The position numbers were made by a program, and so were the translations under genes. The notes under the pieces are model-generated. The model saw nothing but the letters and a program-made list of their open reading frames with translations. It had not been told where the DNA came from and did no database searches. Shown piece by piece: positions 12,401 to 23,927 of a stretch of 64,000 nucleotides of DNA. The stretch's first letter is position 1. Every line of letters starts with the position of its first letter. The stretch is from assembly GCF_964340395.1 (NCBI RefSeq), contig NC_135558.1, forward strand, positions 24,484,564 to 24,548,563, read 5' to 3'. The stretch comes from Glandiceps talaboti (lineage: Eukaryota > Hemichordata > Enteropneusta > Spengelidae).

Positions 12401-12568
12401 TCTACCAATGAGAGTGGTTGGCTACAACCTGACCCAGTTGCCCCAGGACCAATAATGTACAACCCATCACAGTTTAGTGGCCCACCATCTCAGCCAACTC
12501 TACAGAATACTTCAGTTGGAAAGAGAGGATATGGTATTGGCAGGAGGAAATACCCAACCCAGAGGTAG
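12401..12568 (+). CDS. 3'-terminal exon of an unidentified spliced gene
   Basis: A good acceptor (TTCATTCTCTTCCAG, ending at 12400) opens a phase-0 frame of 55 codons closed by TAG at 12566. It encodes a hydrophilic Pro/Ser/Gly/Gln-rich tail starting STNESGWLQPDPVAPGPIMY and ending GYGIGRRKYPTQR. AATAAA follows 20 bp after the stop (12588-12593). Acceptor, phase-consistent frame, low-complexity protein-tail composition and a nearby poly(A) signal together make this the best host-gene exon in the window. Upstream exons are not evident, so the rest of the gene lies further left or outside the window. The YNPSQF stretch loosely recalls C-termini of COPII scaffold (Sec16-type) proteins, but that is an impression and not an identification. 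Confidence 0.6.
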   Translation, partial: STNESGWLQPDPVAPGPIMYNPSQFSGPPSQPTLQNTSVGKRGYGIGRRKYPTQR

Positions 12569-12587
12569 AGCTGGTACCATTGGACAA

Positions 12588-12593
12588 AATAAA
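12588..12593 (+). terminator. AATAAA polyadenylation signal
   Basis: Canonical hexamer 20 bp downstream of the stop codon of the terminal exon at 12401-12568. A second AATAAA lies at about 13264-13269 and could serve a longer 3' UTR, although the SINE lies between. Confidence 0.5.
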
Positions 12594-12775
12594 TGAAAAT
12601 TTGAATATATATATATAATTATCTAACGTATATAATGTTAAACTGTTCAGATTCATCATCTGATAAAACTATTAAATATTGATTTTTAGGCATAATTAAT
12701 ATGCCATGCAGGATTCATTTGAAATCACAACTTCTTAAGATGCATTTGTTTCAACCAAACATTTGCTTGCACTTG

Positions 12776-12778
<3 letters not shown>

Positions 12779-12814
<36 letters not shown>
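12779..12814. repeat. (TA)n microsatellite
   Basis: Eighteen TA units directly abutting the 5' end of the SINE. Confidence 0.95.
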
Positions 12815-12818
<4 letters not shown>

Positions 12819-13125
12819 TGTCGGTGGCTGAGTAGTTAGCTTGTATGCCTCTTGCCTCTGCAGCCTGGGTTTGAACACGCCAGGTGTCGGCTGGGTTTGA
12901 TTTAAAATGTAACCAGGTCTGTATGTAGGAAGGGTGATGCTCAGTTTGACCTTGCCGAACAACACAGGTTTTCCCCGGGTACTCCGGTTTCCTCCTGCTT
13001 CTTCAACACTTGGGCACTAGGGTGCTGCTCTTGTGGCGACCATCCAACAAATTTCTGGATTTATTTGGACGAATAAAGATTATTATGAATTTCCAAATCT
13101 ATTTGGATGAATAAATATTGTTATA
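12815..13125 (+). mobile_element. tRNA-derived SINE
   Basis: The head is tRNA-like. TGGCTGAGTAG at 12825-12835 matches a pol III A box of tRNA-Ser type, and GGTTTGAACAC at 12868-12878 matches a B box (GGTTCGANNCC) at the proper spacing. A central block follows (AGGTTTTCCCCGGGTACTCC, then GGTTTCCTCC, about 12966-12995) that I associate with conserved SINE core domains in marine invertebrates. The tail contains two copies of a TTTGGA(C/T)GAATAAA motif (about 13064 and 13100), probably the LINE-matched 3' end. Which SINE superfamily it belongs to would need a database search. Confidence 0.8.
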
Positions 13126-14354
13126 ATTATAAATGTTTGTTTTTGTAGATTATTGTATAGATGTCCCCACCTAGATGTTGAATTGTGTAGACATCAGACA
13201 TAGTAATATTGTAATTTTCAGTGTTGTGACAAATTTACATTATCCAGTGTGTACACAGAAATGTAATAAAGAATTTTTGAAGTATATTTTTCATGTTTTT
13301 CTGTGAAAAAATAGGATATTCTAAAAGTAAAACAAAAACCCTCAATTTTCTATAGAATTTATGATTTATGTAGACACCATACAAATGTTGTTAATAATTC
13401 TAGTGATATTGTTTTCATGGTGAAATATGCAGTATTGCTGGCTTCATCATATTCTACTTTTCAAAACATGTTGGCCAGTGCAATTTTTTTATTTCTTTTG
13501 TGATGTGCTGTCAATATAGCCACTTTCTACAAACAAGTTGTCTTCTTTGTATAGGTTAGAGTGATATTCACTTAAAGTTTGGGCAGAACAAAGTGAAGCC
13601 AAGTTTATCCATGAAGATGCCTGTTATTGAACTCTAACATACTAAGAACTTTAATAGTCAACCTTTGATTGATTTCATTATTTACCACATGAAAGATGGC
13701 ACTCATTGGCACCTACAATTGTTCAATATAGAACACTGCACTTCAGCCAAAGCCATTGTCGAACTCTCAATAGAAAATTGTAACAAATGAGCTTGAAAGA
13801 TTTCTACATATATCATGGTCAACAGAGGTTTATATGTACTTCTAGCACGGTTTATTTTGTGTGTAATTCTTTACAACAATGCAAGGATATTAGCACTATT
13901 GTAAAGTGTCAACTGCTAGATACAAATTCTTTTCTTTCGTTGCCAATTTGTATAAAAACTCACTGTAATAGATAGCATGTCATGCTATGTTGAGATAACA
14001 AATGAATACTTTACTACTAATGTATATACAGACTCTGAAAATTGGGATAATTTTGTGGAGTGTCCTACTTTCAATGTACTCAATTGTGACTAGAGTAACA
14101 AGTTTTTGTACACTTGATAACTTTCTTTTAAACTGTTATGAAGCTGTATTTCAGACAAAATTGTATGAATTTGTTTATTTTTAAAATTCTAGCAATATAC
14201 CAACATCAGTGATATCGGCTTTAATGTGTACCACCTTAATTTGGAATCCTGCTTAAGCCGTGTTATATTGTGCTCAACTGTTCAGCATATTGCACACTTG
14301 ATTGAAAATGTTTGAACATAGAGTTGCAAGTTGTTTTGAAATGAACACTTCAAT
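13126..14354. other. Non-coding, nothing recognised
   Basis: AT-rich. Plus-strand frames of 60-62 codons at 13787 and 14002 have no recognisable domains, so I leave them out. Confidence 0.4.
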
Positions 14355-15043
14355 ATCATTAAATTCAATATAACTTTATTCTCCTCATCAGAAATTTCTC
14401 TGTAGCTTCACCACAAAGAGACAAAAATACAATTTACACTCAAAATGTAGAGAACTGAAGACTAAAACACTGATATACATACAATAAAGGAAACTAAGAA
14501 CAGAATGTCAATGACATTAAGATTCAGAATAATAGGACCAGTGGACAATGAACCTGATGAATGCTTATTGCGCTTGGCATTATGATTTCTTGAAAACATT
14601 CTTGCCAGCAAGTGGCATTCTATAGCACCTGCCTGAAGGCAATAGTTTGAACTAAGAATGGCGAGGATGGGAGAGGTCATCGGTGATAGTCCATGATTTC
14701 CCTTTAACAGATATATTTTAAAGTTCACATAGTTGGCGTTTATGTCTACCTCTGATTTTTCCTGCCATTTTAGTGATTCTATCCAGCTTACTTTTGTTTT
14801 TAACACTCAAGTTTCCATACATTACGTTCAATGAAAGTACACTTTCAATAAGACTCATGTACTTTTTCCACAACAACATGACTGACATTAAAATTCCTTA
14901 ATTTCCTCAATAGAAACATATGCTGTGTAGCTTTCTTGACAATGCTATCAGTATTTTCAATGAAACTTAATTCTCTGCGGTCTACTGCTAAGAAAATCAT
15001 TAATTTAATGGATAAGTTGGCCGTTTACCTCTAAATCACTCTC
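14355..15043 (-). pseudogene. Decayed non-LTR retrotransposon (LINE) ORF2 3' end
   Basis: Read on the minus strand with three to four frame changes, this is the post-palm C-terminal part of a LINE reverse transcriptase. In order it shows DLEVNGQLIH (about 15043-15014), FLAVDRRELSFIENT (about 14997-14953), DSIVKKATQHMFLLRKLRNF, then YMSLIESVLSLNV and KSKLDRITKMAGKI (about 14856-14750), and DLSHPRHS plus FKLLPSGRCYRM (about 14683-14615). These match the conserved order NGQ..E.V..FKFLG / KKA.QRLYFLRKLR / FYRS.IESVL / LSRI.K.A.KI.G / D..HP.H..F.LLPSGRRYR of CR1/L2/Rex-like LINEs. The 3' UTR runs to about 14355. The copy is 5'-truncated, frameshifted and dead. Upstream it merges directly into the 69-bp satellite. 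The 114-codon minus-strand frame at 14462-14806 is one of its shifted frames. Confidence 0.85.
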
Positions 15044-16225
15044 TGTGGTCTACTGCAAAGAAAATCATTAATCCATTGAATAAGATGGCTGTTTACCTCT
15101 AAATCACTCTCTGCGGTCTACTGCTAAAGAAAATCATTAATCCATTGAATAAGTTGGCCGTTTACCTCTAAATCACTCTCTGTGGTCTACTGCTAAAGAA
15201 AATCATTAATCCATTGAATAAGTTGGCCGTTTACCTCTAAATCACTCTCTGTGGTCTACTGCAAAGAAAATCATTAATCCAATGAATAAGTTGGCCGTTT
15301 ACCTCTAAATCACTCTCTGCGGTCTACTGCAAAGAAAATCATTAATCCAATGAATAAGTTGGCCGTTTACCTCTAAATCACTCTCTGTGGTCTACTGCAA
15401 AGAAAATCATTAATCCAATGAATAAGTTGGCCGTTTACCTCTAAATCACACTCTGTGGTCTACTGCAAAGAAAATCATTAATCCATTGAATAAGATGGCT
15501 GTTTACCTCTAAATCACTTTCTGTGGTATACTGCAAAGAAAATCATTAATCCATTGAATAAGATGGCTGTTTACCTCTAAATCACTTTCTGTGGTCTACT
15601 GCAAAGAAAATCATTAATCCATTGAATAAGATGGCTGTTTACCTCTAAATCACTCTCTATGGTCTACTGCAAAGAAAATCCTTAATCCATTGAATAAGTT
15701 GGCTGTTTACCTCTAAATCACACTCTGTGGTCTACTGCAAAGAAAATCATTAATCCATTGAATAAGATGGCTGTTTACCTCTAAATCACTTTCTGTGGTA
15801 TACTGCAAAGAAAATCATTAATCCATTGAATAAGTTGGCCGTTTACCTCTAAATCACACTCTGTGGTCTACTGCAAAGAAAATCATTAATCCATTGAATA
15901 AGATGGCTGTTTACCTCTAAATCACTTTCTGTGGTCTACTGCAAAGAAAATCATTAATCCATTGAATAAGATGGCTGTTTACCTCTAAATCACTCTCTAT
16001 GGTCTACTGCAAAGAAAATCATTAATCCAATGAATAAGTTGGCCGTTTACCTCTAAATCACTCTCTGTGGTCTACTGCTGAAGAAAATCCTTAATCCAAT
16101 GAATAAGTTGGCCTTTACCTCTAAATCACTCTCTGTGGTCTACTGCTAACGAAAGCCCTTAATCCAATGAATGAGATGGCCGTTTGCCTCTAAATCACTC
16201 TCTGCGGTCTACTGCTAACAAAAGT

Positions 16226-16683
16226 CCTCAAAGACAGAACTGCCCTATATAAAGAGGATTATGGCTAATCTATGCAAATGCGGGAAATTCAAACTGCTGT
16301 ACAGAGCACTAGCTTCTGGGTCTGGTTTTCAGCATTTTTTCTGTGCTCCGAGAAACACACAGGTCATGTATCATGTACAAATTGTTTGTGAATGTCGTAG
16401 GATGGTAACTTGATACACAAATTAGTTGAAAATCAGTCTGTTTGTTTCATAGAATGAAAAAACCTTTCCAAATGAGACAAATTCCCCTGCAAACAGCTGC
16501 TTAGATTGTGTGTCATTCAGGATTATTTAAATATGTGGCATTTGCATTTGAAAAAAATACAGATATAGGGAATGTTTATATTTTGGTGATTACTTGCCAG
16601 TGAGTCGTCACAAGTTCTCCACCTCCAAACATACAGTCAGTCATATGCAAAACAGGGTCCCAGGTGCTGCCAGTTGTATGTTT
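16226..16683. repeat. Higher-order spacer, copy 1
   Basis: A ~458-bp unique block sits inside a satellite unit, between GCTAACAAAAGT and TAATCCATTG, and recurs ten times in the window. It starts CCTCAAA, has TATATAAA (16246-16253), an octamer ATGCAAAT (16272-16279), a Cys-rich 50-codon frame (16261-16413), an inverted octamer ATTTGCAT in its 3' part and a near-octamer ATATGCAAAA near its end. Copy 1 is the most diverged: AAAGACAG at the start, GGTTTTCAG in the ORF (Cys to Gly), and CATTTGAAAAAAATAC in place of CATGTGAAAAAAAAC. Confidence 0.95.
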
Positions 16684-18042
16684 AATCCATTGAATAAGAT
16701 GGCTGTTTACCTCTAAATCACTTTCTGCGGTCTACTGCTAAAGAAAATCATTAATCCAATGAATAAGTTGGTTGTTTACCTCTAAATCACTCTCTGCGGT
16801 CTACTGCTAACAAAAGCCCTTAATCCAATGAATAAGATGGCCGTTTGCCTCTAAATCACTCTCTGCGGTCTACTGCTAACGAAAGCCCTTAATCCAATGA
16901 ATAAGTTGGCCGTTTACCTCTGAATCACTCTGTGGTCTACTGCTAACGAAAGCCCTTAATCCAATGAATAAGTTGGCCGTTTACCTCTAAATCACTCTCT
17001 GTGGTCTACTGCTAAGAAAATCATTAATCCAATGAATAAGATGGCCGTTTACCTCTAAATCACTCTCTGTGGTCTACTGCTAAAAAAATTATTCCAATGA
17101 ATAAGATGGCCGTTTACCTCTAAATCACTCTCTACAGTCTACTGCTAAGAAAATCATTAATCCAATGAATAAGATGGCCGTTTACCTCTAAATCACTCTC
17201 TGTGGTCTACTGCTAAAAAAATTATTCCAATGAATAAGATGGCCGTTTACCTCTAAATCACTCTCTGCGGTCTACTGCTAAAAATTTTATTCCAATGAAT
17301 AAGATGGCCGTTTACCTCTAAATCACTCTCTGTGGTCTACTGCTAAAGAAAATCATTATTCCAATGAATAAGATGGCCGTTTACCTCTAAATCACTCTCT
17401 GTGGTCTACTTCTAAAGAAAATCATTATTCCAATGAATAAGATGGCCGTTTACCTCTAAATCACTCTGTGTGGTCTACTGCTAAAGAAAATCATTAATCC
17501 ATTGAATAAGTTGGCCGTTTACCTTTAAATCACTCTCTGTGGTCTACTGCTAACAAAAATCATTAATCCAATGAATAAGATGGCCGTTTACCTCTAAATC
17601 ACTCTCTGTGGTCTACTGCTAAAGAAAATCATTAATCCATTGAATAAGTTGGCCGTTTACCTCTAAATCACTCTCTGCGGTCTACTGCTAAGAAAGCCCT
17701 TAATCCATTGAATAAGATGGCCGTTTACCTCTAAATCTCTCTCTGTGGTCTACTGCTAACAAAAATCATTATTCCAATGAATAAGATGGCCGTTTACCTC
17801 TAAATCACTCTCTGTGGTGTACTGCTGAAGAAAATCCTTAATCCAATGAATAAGTTGGCCGTTTACCTCTAAATCACTCTCTGTGGTCTACTGCTGAAGA
17901 AAATCCTTAATCCAATAAATAAGTTGGCCGTTTACCTCTAAATCACTCTCTGTGGTCTACTGCTAACGAAAGCCCTTAATCCAATGAATGAGATGGCCGT
18001 TTGCCTCTAAATCACTCTCTGCGGTCTACTGCTAACGAAAGT

Positions 18043-18499
18043 CCTCAAATACAGAACTGCCCTATATAAAGAGGATTATGGCTAATCTATGCAAATGCGG
18101 GAAATTCAAACTGCTGTACAGAGCACTAGCTTCTGGGTCTTGTTTTCAGCATTTTTTCTGTGCTCCGAGAAACACACAGGTCATGTATCATGTACAAATT
18201 GTTTGTGAATGTCGTAGGATGGTAACTTGATACACAAATTAGTTGAAAATCAGTCTGTTTGTTTCATAGAATGAAAAAACCTTTCCAAATGAGACAAATT
18301 CCCCTGCAAACAGCTGCTTAGATTGTGTGTCATTCAGGATTATTTAAATATGTGGCATTTGCATGTGAAAAAAAACAGATATAGGGAATGTTTATATTTT
18401 GGTGATTACTTGCCAGTGAGTCGTCACAAGTTCTCCACCTCCAAACATACAGTCAGTCATATGCAAAACAGGGTCCCAGGTGCTGCCAGTTGTATGTTT
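18043..18499. repeat. Higher-order spacer, copy 2
   Basis: Starts 1,817 bp after copy 1. It has the standard form AAATACAG, CCCTATATAAAG and AAATGCGGG. The 50-codon frame is at 18078-18230 and the inverted octamer at 18357-18364. Confidence 0.95.
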
Positions 18500-21400
18500 A
18501 ATCCATTGAATAAGATGGCTGTTTACCTCTAAATCACTCTCTACAGTCTACTGCTAAAGAAAATCATTAATCCATTGAATAAGATGGCTGTTTACCTCTA
18601 AATCACTCTCTACAGTCTACTGCTAAAGAAAATCATTAATCCAATGAATAAGTTGGTTGTTTACCTCTAAATCACTCTCTGCGGTCTACTGCTAACGAAA
18701 GCCCTTAATCCAATGAATAAGTTGGCCGTTTACCTCTAAATCACTCTCTGTGGTCTACTGCTAAGAAAATCATTAATCCATTGAATAAGATGGCCGTTTA
18801 CCTCTAAATCACTCTCTGCGGTCTACTGCTAAAGAAAATCATTAATCCATTGAATAAGTTGGCTGTTTACCTCTAAATCACTCTGCGGTCTACTGCTAAA
18901 GAAAATCATTAATCCAATGAATAAGATGGCTGTTTACCTCTAAATCACTCTCTGTGGTCTACTGCTAACGAAAGCCCTTAATCCAATGAAGAAGTTGGCC
19001 GTTTACCTCTAAATCACTCTCTGTGGTCTACTGCTACGAAAATCATTAATCCATTGAATAAGATGGCCGTTTACCTCTAAATCACTCTCTGCGGTCTACT
19101 GCTAAAGAAAATCATTAATCCATTGAATAAGTTGGCCGTTTACCTCTAAATCATTCTCTGTGGTCTACTGGTAAAGAAAATCATTAATCCAATGAATAAG
19201 ATGGCTGTTTACCTCTAAATCACTCTCTGCGGTCTACTGCTAACGAAAGCCCTTAATACAATGAAGAAGTTGGCCGTTTACCTCTAAATCACTCTCTGTG
19301 GTCTACTGCTAACGAAAGCCCTTAATCCAATGAATAAGTTGGCCGTTTACCTTTAAATCTCTCTCTCTGGTCTACTGCAAAGAAAATCATTAATCCAATG
19401 AATAAGATGGCCGTTTACCTCTAAATCACTCTCTGTGGTCTACTGCTAAAAAAATTATTCCAATGAATAAGATGGCCGTTTACCTCTAAATCACTCTCTA
19501 CAGTCTACTGTGAAGAAAATCATTAATCCAATGAATAAGTTGGCCGTTTACCTCTAAATCACTCTCTGTGGTCTACTGCTTAAAAAATTATTCCAATGAA
19601 TAAGATGGCCGTTTACCTCTAAATCACTCTCTGTGGTCTACTGCTAAAGAAAATCATTATTCCAATGAATAAGATGGCCGTTTACCTCTAAATCACTCTC
19701 TGTGGTCTACTGCTTAAAAAATTATTCCAATGAATAAGATGGCCGTTTACCTCTAAATCACTCTCTGTGGTCTACTGCTAAAAAAATTATTAATCCATTG
19801 AATAAGTTGGCCGTTTACCTCTAAATCACTCTCTGTGGTCTACTGCTAAAAAAAATATTAATCCATTGAATAAGATGGCCGTTTACCTCTAAATCACTCT
19901 CTGTGGTCTACTGCTAAAGAAAATCATTAATCCAATGAATAAGTTGGCTGTTTACCTCTAAATCACTCTCTGAGGTCTACTGCTAACGAAAGCCCTTAAT
20001 CCAATGAATAAGATGGCCGTTTACCTCTAAATCACTCTCTGCGGTCTACTGCTAAAGAAAATCATTAATCCAATGAATAAGTTGGCCGTTTACCTCTAAA
20101 TCACTCTCTGCGGTCTACTGCTAAAAAAATCATTAATCCAATGAATAAGTTGGCCGTTTACCTCTAAATCACTCTCTGTGGTCTACTGCTAACGAAAGCC
20201 CTTAATCCAATGAATAAGTTGGCCGTTTACCTCTAAATCACTCTCTACAGTCTACTGCTAAGAAAATCCTTAATCTAATGAATAAGTTGGCCGTTTACCT
20301 CTAAATCACTCTGTACAGTCTACTGCTAAGAAAATCATTAATCCAATGAATAAGTTGGCCGTTTACCTCTAAATCACTCACTGCTAAAAAAATTATTCCA
20401 ATGAATAAGATGTCTGTTTACCTCTAAATCACTCTCTACAGTCTACTGCTAAGAAAGCCCTTAATCCAATGAATAAGTTGGCCGTTTACCTCTAAATCAC
20501 TCTCTGTGGTCTACTGCTAACGAAAGCCCTTAATCCAATGAATAAGTTGGCCGTTTACCTCTAAATCACTCTCTGTGGTCTACTGCTAAGAAAATCATTA
20601 ATCCAATGAATAAGATGGCCGTTTACCTCTAAATCACTCTCTGTGGTCTACTGCTAAAAAAATTATTGCAATGAATAAGATGGCCGTTTACCTGTAAATC
20701 ACTCTCTGTGGTCTACTGCTAAAGAAAATTATTATTCCAATGAATAAGATGGCCGTTTACCTCTAAATCACTCTCTGCGGTCTACTGCTAAAAATTTTAT
20801 TCCAATGAATAAGATGGCCGTTTACCTCTAAATCACTCTCTGTGGTCTACTGCTAAAGAAAATCATTATTCCAATGAATAAGATGGCCGTTTACCTCTAA
20901 ATCACTCTCTGTGGTCTACTACTAAAGAAAATCATTATTCCAATGAATAAGATGGCCGTTTACCTCTAAATCACTCTGTGTGGTCTACTGCTAAAGAAAA
21001 TCATTAATCCATTGAATAAGTTGGCCGTTTACCTTTAAATCACTCTCTGTGGTCTACTGCTAAGAAAGCCCTTAATCCATTGAATAAGATGGCCGTTTAC
21101 CTCTAAATCTCTCTCTGTGGTCTACTGCTAACAAAAATCATTAATCCAATGAATAAGATGGCCGTTTACCTCTAAATCACTCTCTGTGGTCTACTGCTAA
21201 AGAAAATCATTAATCCATTGAGTAAGTTGGCCGTTTACCTCTAAATCACTCTCTGCGGTCTACTGCTAAGAAAGCCCTTAATCCATTGAATAAGATGGCC
21301 GTTTACCTCTAAATCTCTCTCTGTGGTCTACTGCTAACAAAAATGATTAATCCAAAGAATAAGATGGCCGTTTACTTCTAAATCACTCTCTGTGGTCTAC

Positions 21401-23469
21401 TGCTAAAGAAAATCATTAATCCATTGAATAAGTTGGCCGTTTACCTCTAAATCACTCTCTGTGGTCTACTGCTAAAGAAAGTCATTAATCCATTGAATAA
21501 GTTGGCCGTTTACCTCTAAATCACTCTCTGTGGTCTACTGCTCACAAAAATCATTAATCCAATGAATAAGATGGCCGTTTACCTTTAAATCACTCTCTGT
21601 GGTCTACTGCTAAGAAAGCCCTTAATCCATTGAATAAGATGGCCGTTTACCTCTAAATCTCTCTCTGTGGTCTACTGCTAACAAAAATCATTAATCCAAT
21701 GAATAAGATGGCCGTTTACCTCTAAATCACTCTCTGTGGTCTACTGCTAAAGAAAATCATTAATCCATTGAATAAGTTGGCCGTTTACCTCTAAATCACT
21801 CTCTGCGGTCTACTGCTAAGAAAGCCCTTAATCCATTGAATAAGATGGCCGTTTACCTCTAAATCTCTCTCTGTGGTCTACTGCTAACAAAAATCATTAA
21901 TCCAAAGAATAAGATGGCCGTTTACCTCTAAATCACTCTCTGTGGTCTACTGCTAAAGAAAATCATTAATCCATTGAATAAGTTGGCCGTTTACCTCTAA
22001 ATCTCTCTCTGTGGTCTACTGCTAACAAAAATGATTAATCCAAAGAATAAGATGGCCGTTTACCTCTAAATCACTCTCTGTGGTCTACTGTAAAGAAAAT
22101 CATTAATCCATTGAGTAAGTTGGCCGTTTACCTCTAAATCACTCTCTGCGGTCTACTGCTAAGAAAGCCCTTAATCCATTGAATAAGTTGGCCGTTTACC
22201 TCTAAATCACTCTCTGTGGTCTACTGCTCACAAAAATCATTAATCCAATGAATAAGATGGCCGTTTACCTTTAAATCACTCTCTGTGGTCTACTGCTAAG
22301 AAAGCCCTTAATCCATTGAATAAGATGGCCGTTTACCTCTAAATCTCTCTCTGTGGTCTACTGCTAACAAAAATCATTAATCCAATGAATAAGATGGCCG
22401 TTTACCTCTAAATCACTCTCTGTGGTCTACTGCTAAAGAAAATCATTAATCCATTGAATAAGTTGGCCGTTTACCTCTAAATCACTCTCTGCGGTCTACT
22501 GCTAAGAAAGCCCTTAATCCATTGAATAAGATGGCCGTTTACCTCTAAATCTCTCTCTGTGGTCTACTGCTAACAAAAATCATTAATCCAAAGAATAAGA
22601 TGGCCGTTTACCTCTAAATCACTCTCTGTGGTCTACTGCTAAAGAAAATCATTAATCCATTGAATAAGTTGGCCGTTTACCTCTAAATCACTATCTGTGG
22701 TCTACTGCTAAAGAAAGTCATTAATCCATTGAATAAGTTGGCCGTTTACCTCTAAATCACTCTCTGTGGTCTACTGCTCACAAAAATCATTAATCCAATG
22801 AATAAGATGGCCGTTTACCTCTAAAGCACACTCTGTGGTCTACTGCTAAAGAAAATCTTTAATCCATTGAATAAGTTGGCCGTTTACCTCTAAATCACTC
22901 TCTGTGGTCTACTGCTAACAAAAATCATTAATCCAATGAATAAGATGGCCGTTTACCTCTAAATCACACTCTGTGGTCTACTGCTAAAGAAAATCTTTAA
23001 TCCATTGAATAAGTTGGCCGTTTACCTCTAAATCACTCTCTGCGGTCTACTGCTAAAAAAATTATTCCAATGAATAAGTGGGCCGTTTACCTCTAAATCA
23101 CTCTCTGCGGTCTACTGCTAAAGAAAATCTTTAATCCAATGAATAAGTTGGCCGTTTACCTCTAAATCACTCTCTGCGGTCTACTGCTAAAAAAATTATT
23201 CCAATGAATAAGTGGGCCGTTTACCTCTAAATCACTCTCTGCGGTCTACTGCTAAAGAAAATCTTTAATCCAATGAATAAGTTGGCCGTTTACCTCTAAA
23301 TCACTCTCTGTGGTCTACTGCTGAAGAAAATCCTTAATCCAATAAATAAGTTGGCCGTTTACCTCTAAATCACTCTCTGTGGTCTACTGCTAACGAAAGC
23401 CCTTAATCCAATGAATGAGATGGCCGTTTGCCTCTAAATCACTCTCTGCGGTCTACTGCTAACGAAAGT

Positions 23470-23927
23470 CCTCAAATACAGAACTGCCCTATATAAAGAG
23501 GATTATGGCTAATCTATGCAAATGCGGGAAATTGAAACTGCTGTACAGAGCACTAGCTTCTGGGTCTTGTTTTCAGCATTTTTTCTGTGCTCCGAGAAAC
23601 ACACAGGTCATGTATCATGTACAAATTGTTTGTGAATGTCGTAGGATGGTAACTTGATACACAAATTAGTTGAAAATCAGTCTGTTTGTTTCATAGAATG
23701 AAAAAACCTTTCCAAATGAGACAAATTCCCCTGCAAACAGCTGCTTAGATTGTGTGTCATTCAGGATTATTTAAATATGTGGCATTTGCATGTGAAAAAA
23801 AAACAGATATAGGGAATGTTTATATTTTGGTGATTACTTGCCAGTGAGTCGTCACAAGTTCTCCACCTCCAAACATACAGTCAGTCATATGCAAAACAGG
23901 GTCCCAGGTGCTGCCAGTTGTATGTTT
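23470..23927. repeat. Higher-order spacer, copy 3
   Basis: Starts 5,427 bp after copy 2. It shares the private variant AAATTGAAACTG (Phe to Leu in the short frame, 23505-23657) with copy 5 only, marking a block duplication of about 4.73 kb. Confidence 0.95.

Noticed and set aside
14462-14806. 114-codon minus-strand frame as a novel gene
   Set aside because: It is an out-of-phase reading of the decayed LINE; the neighbouring frames give the recognisable LINE words.
18323-18532. Recurring 69-70 codon plus-strand frames in the spacers (also at 26055, 48719, 57311, 61085)
   Set aside because: They start at non-ATG codons, their frame depends on the length of an A run that varies between copies, and they end inside a satellite unit. 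Repeat-encoded, not a gene family.
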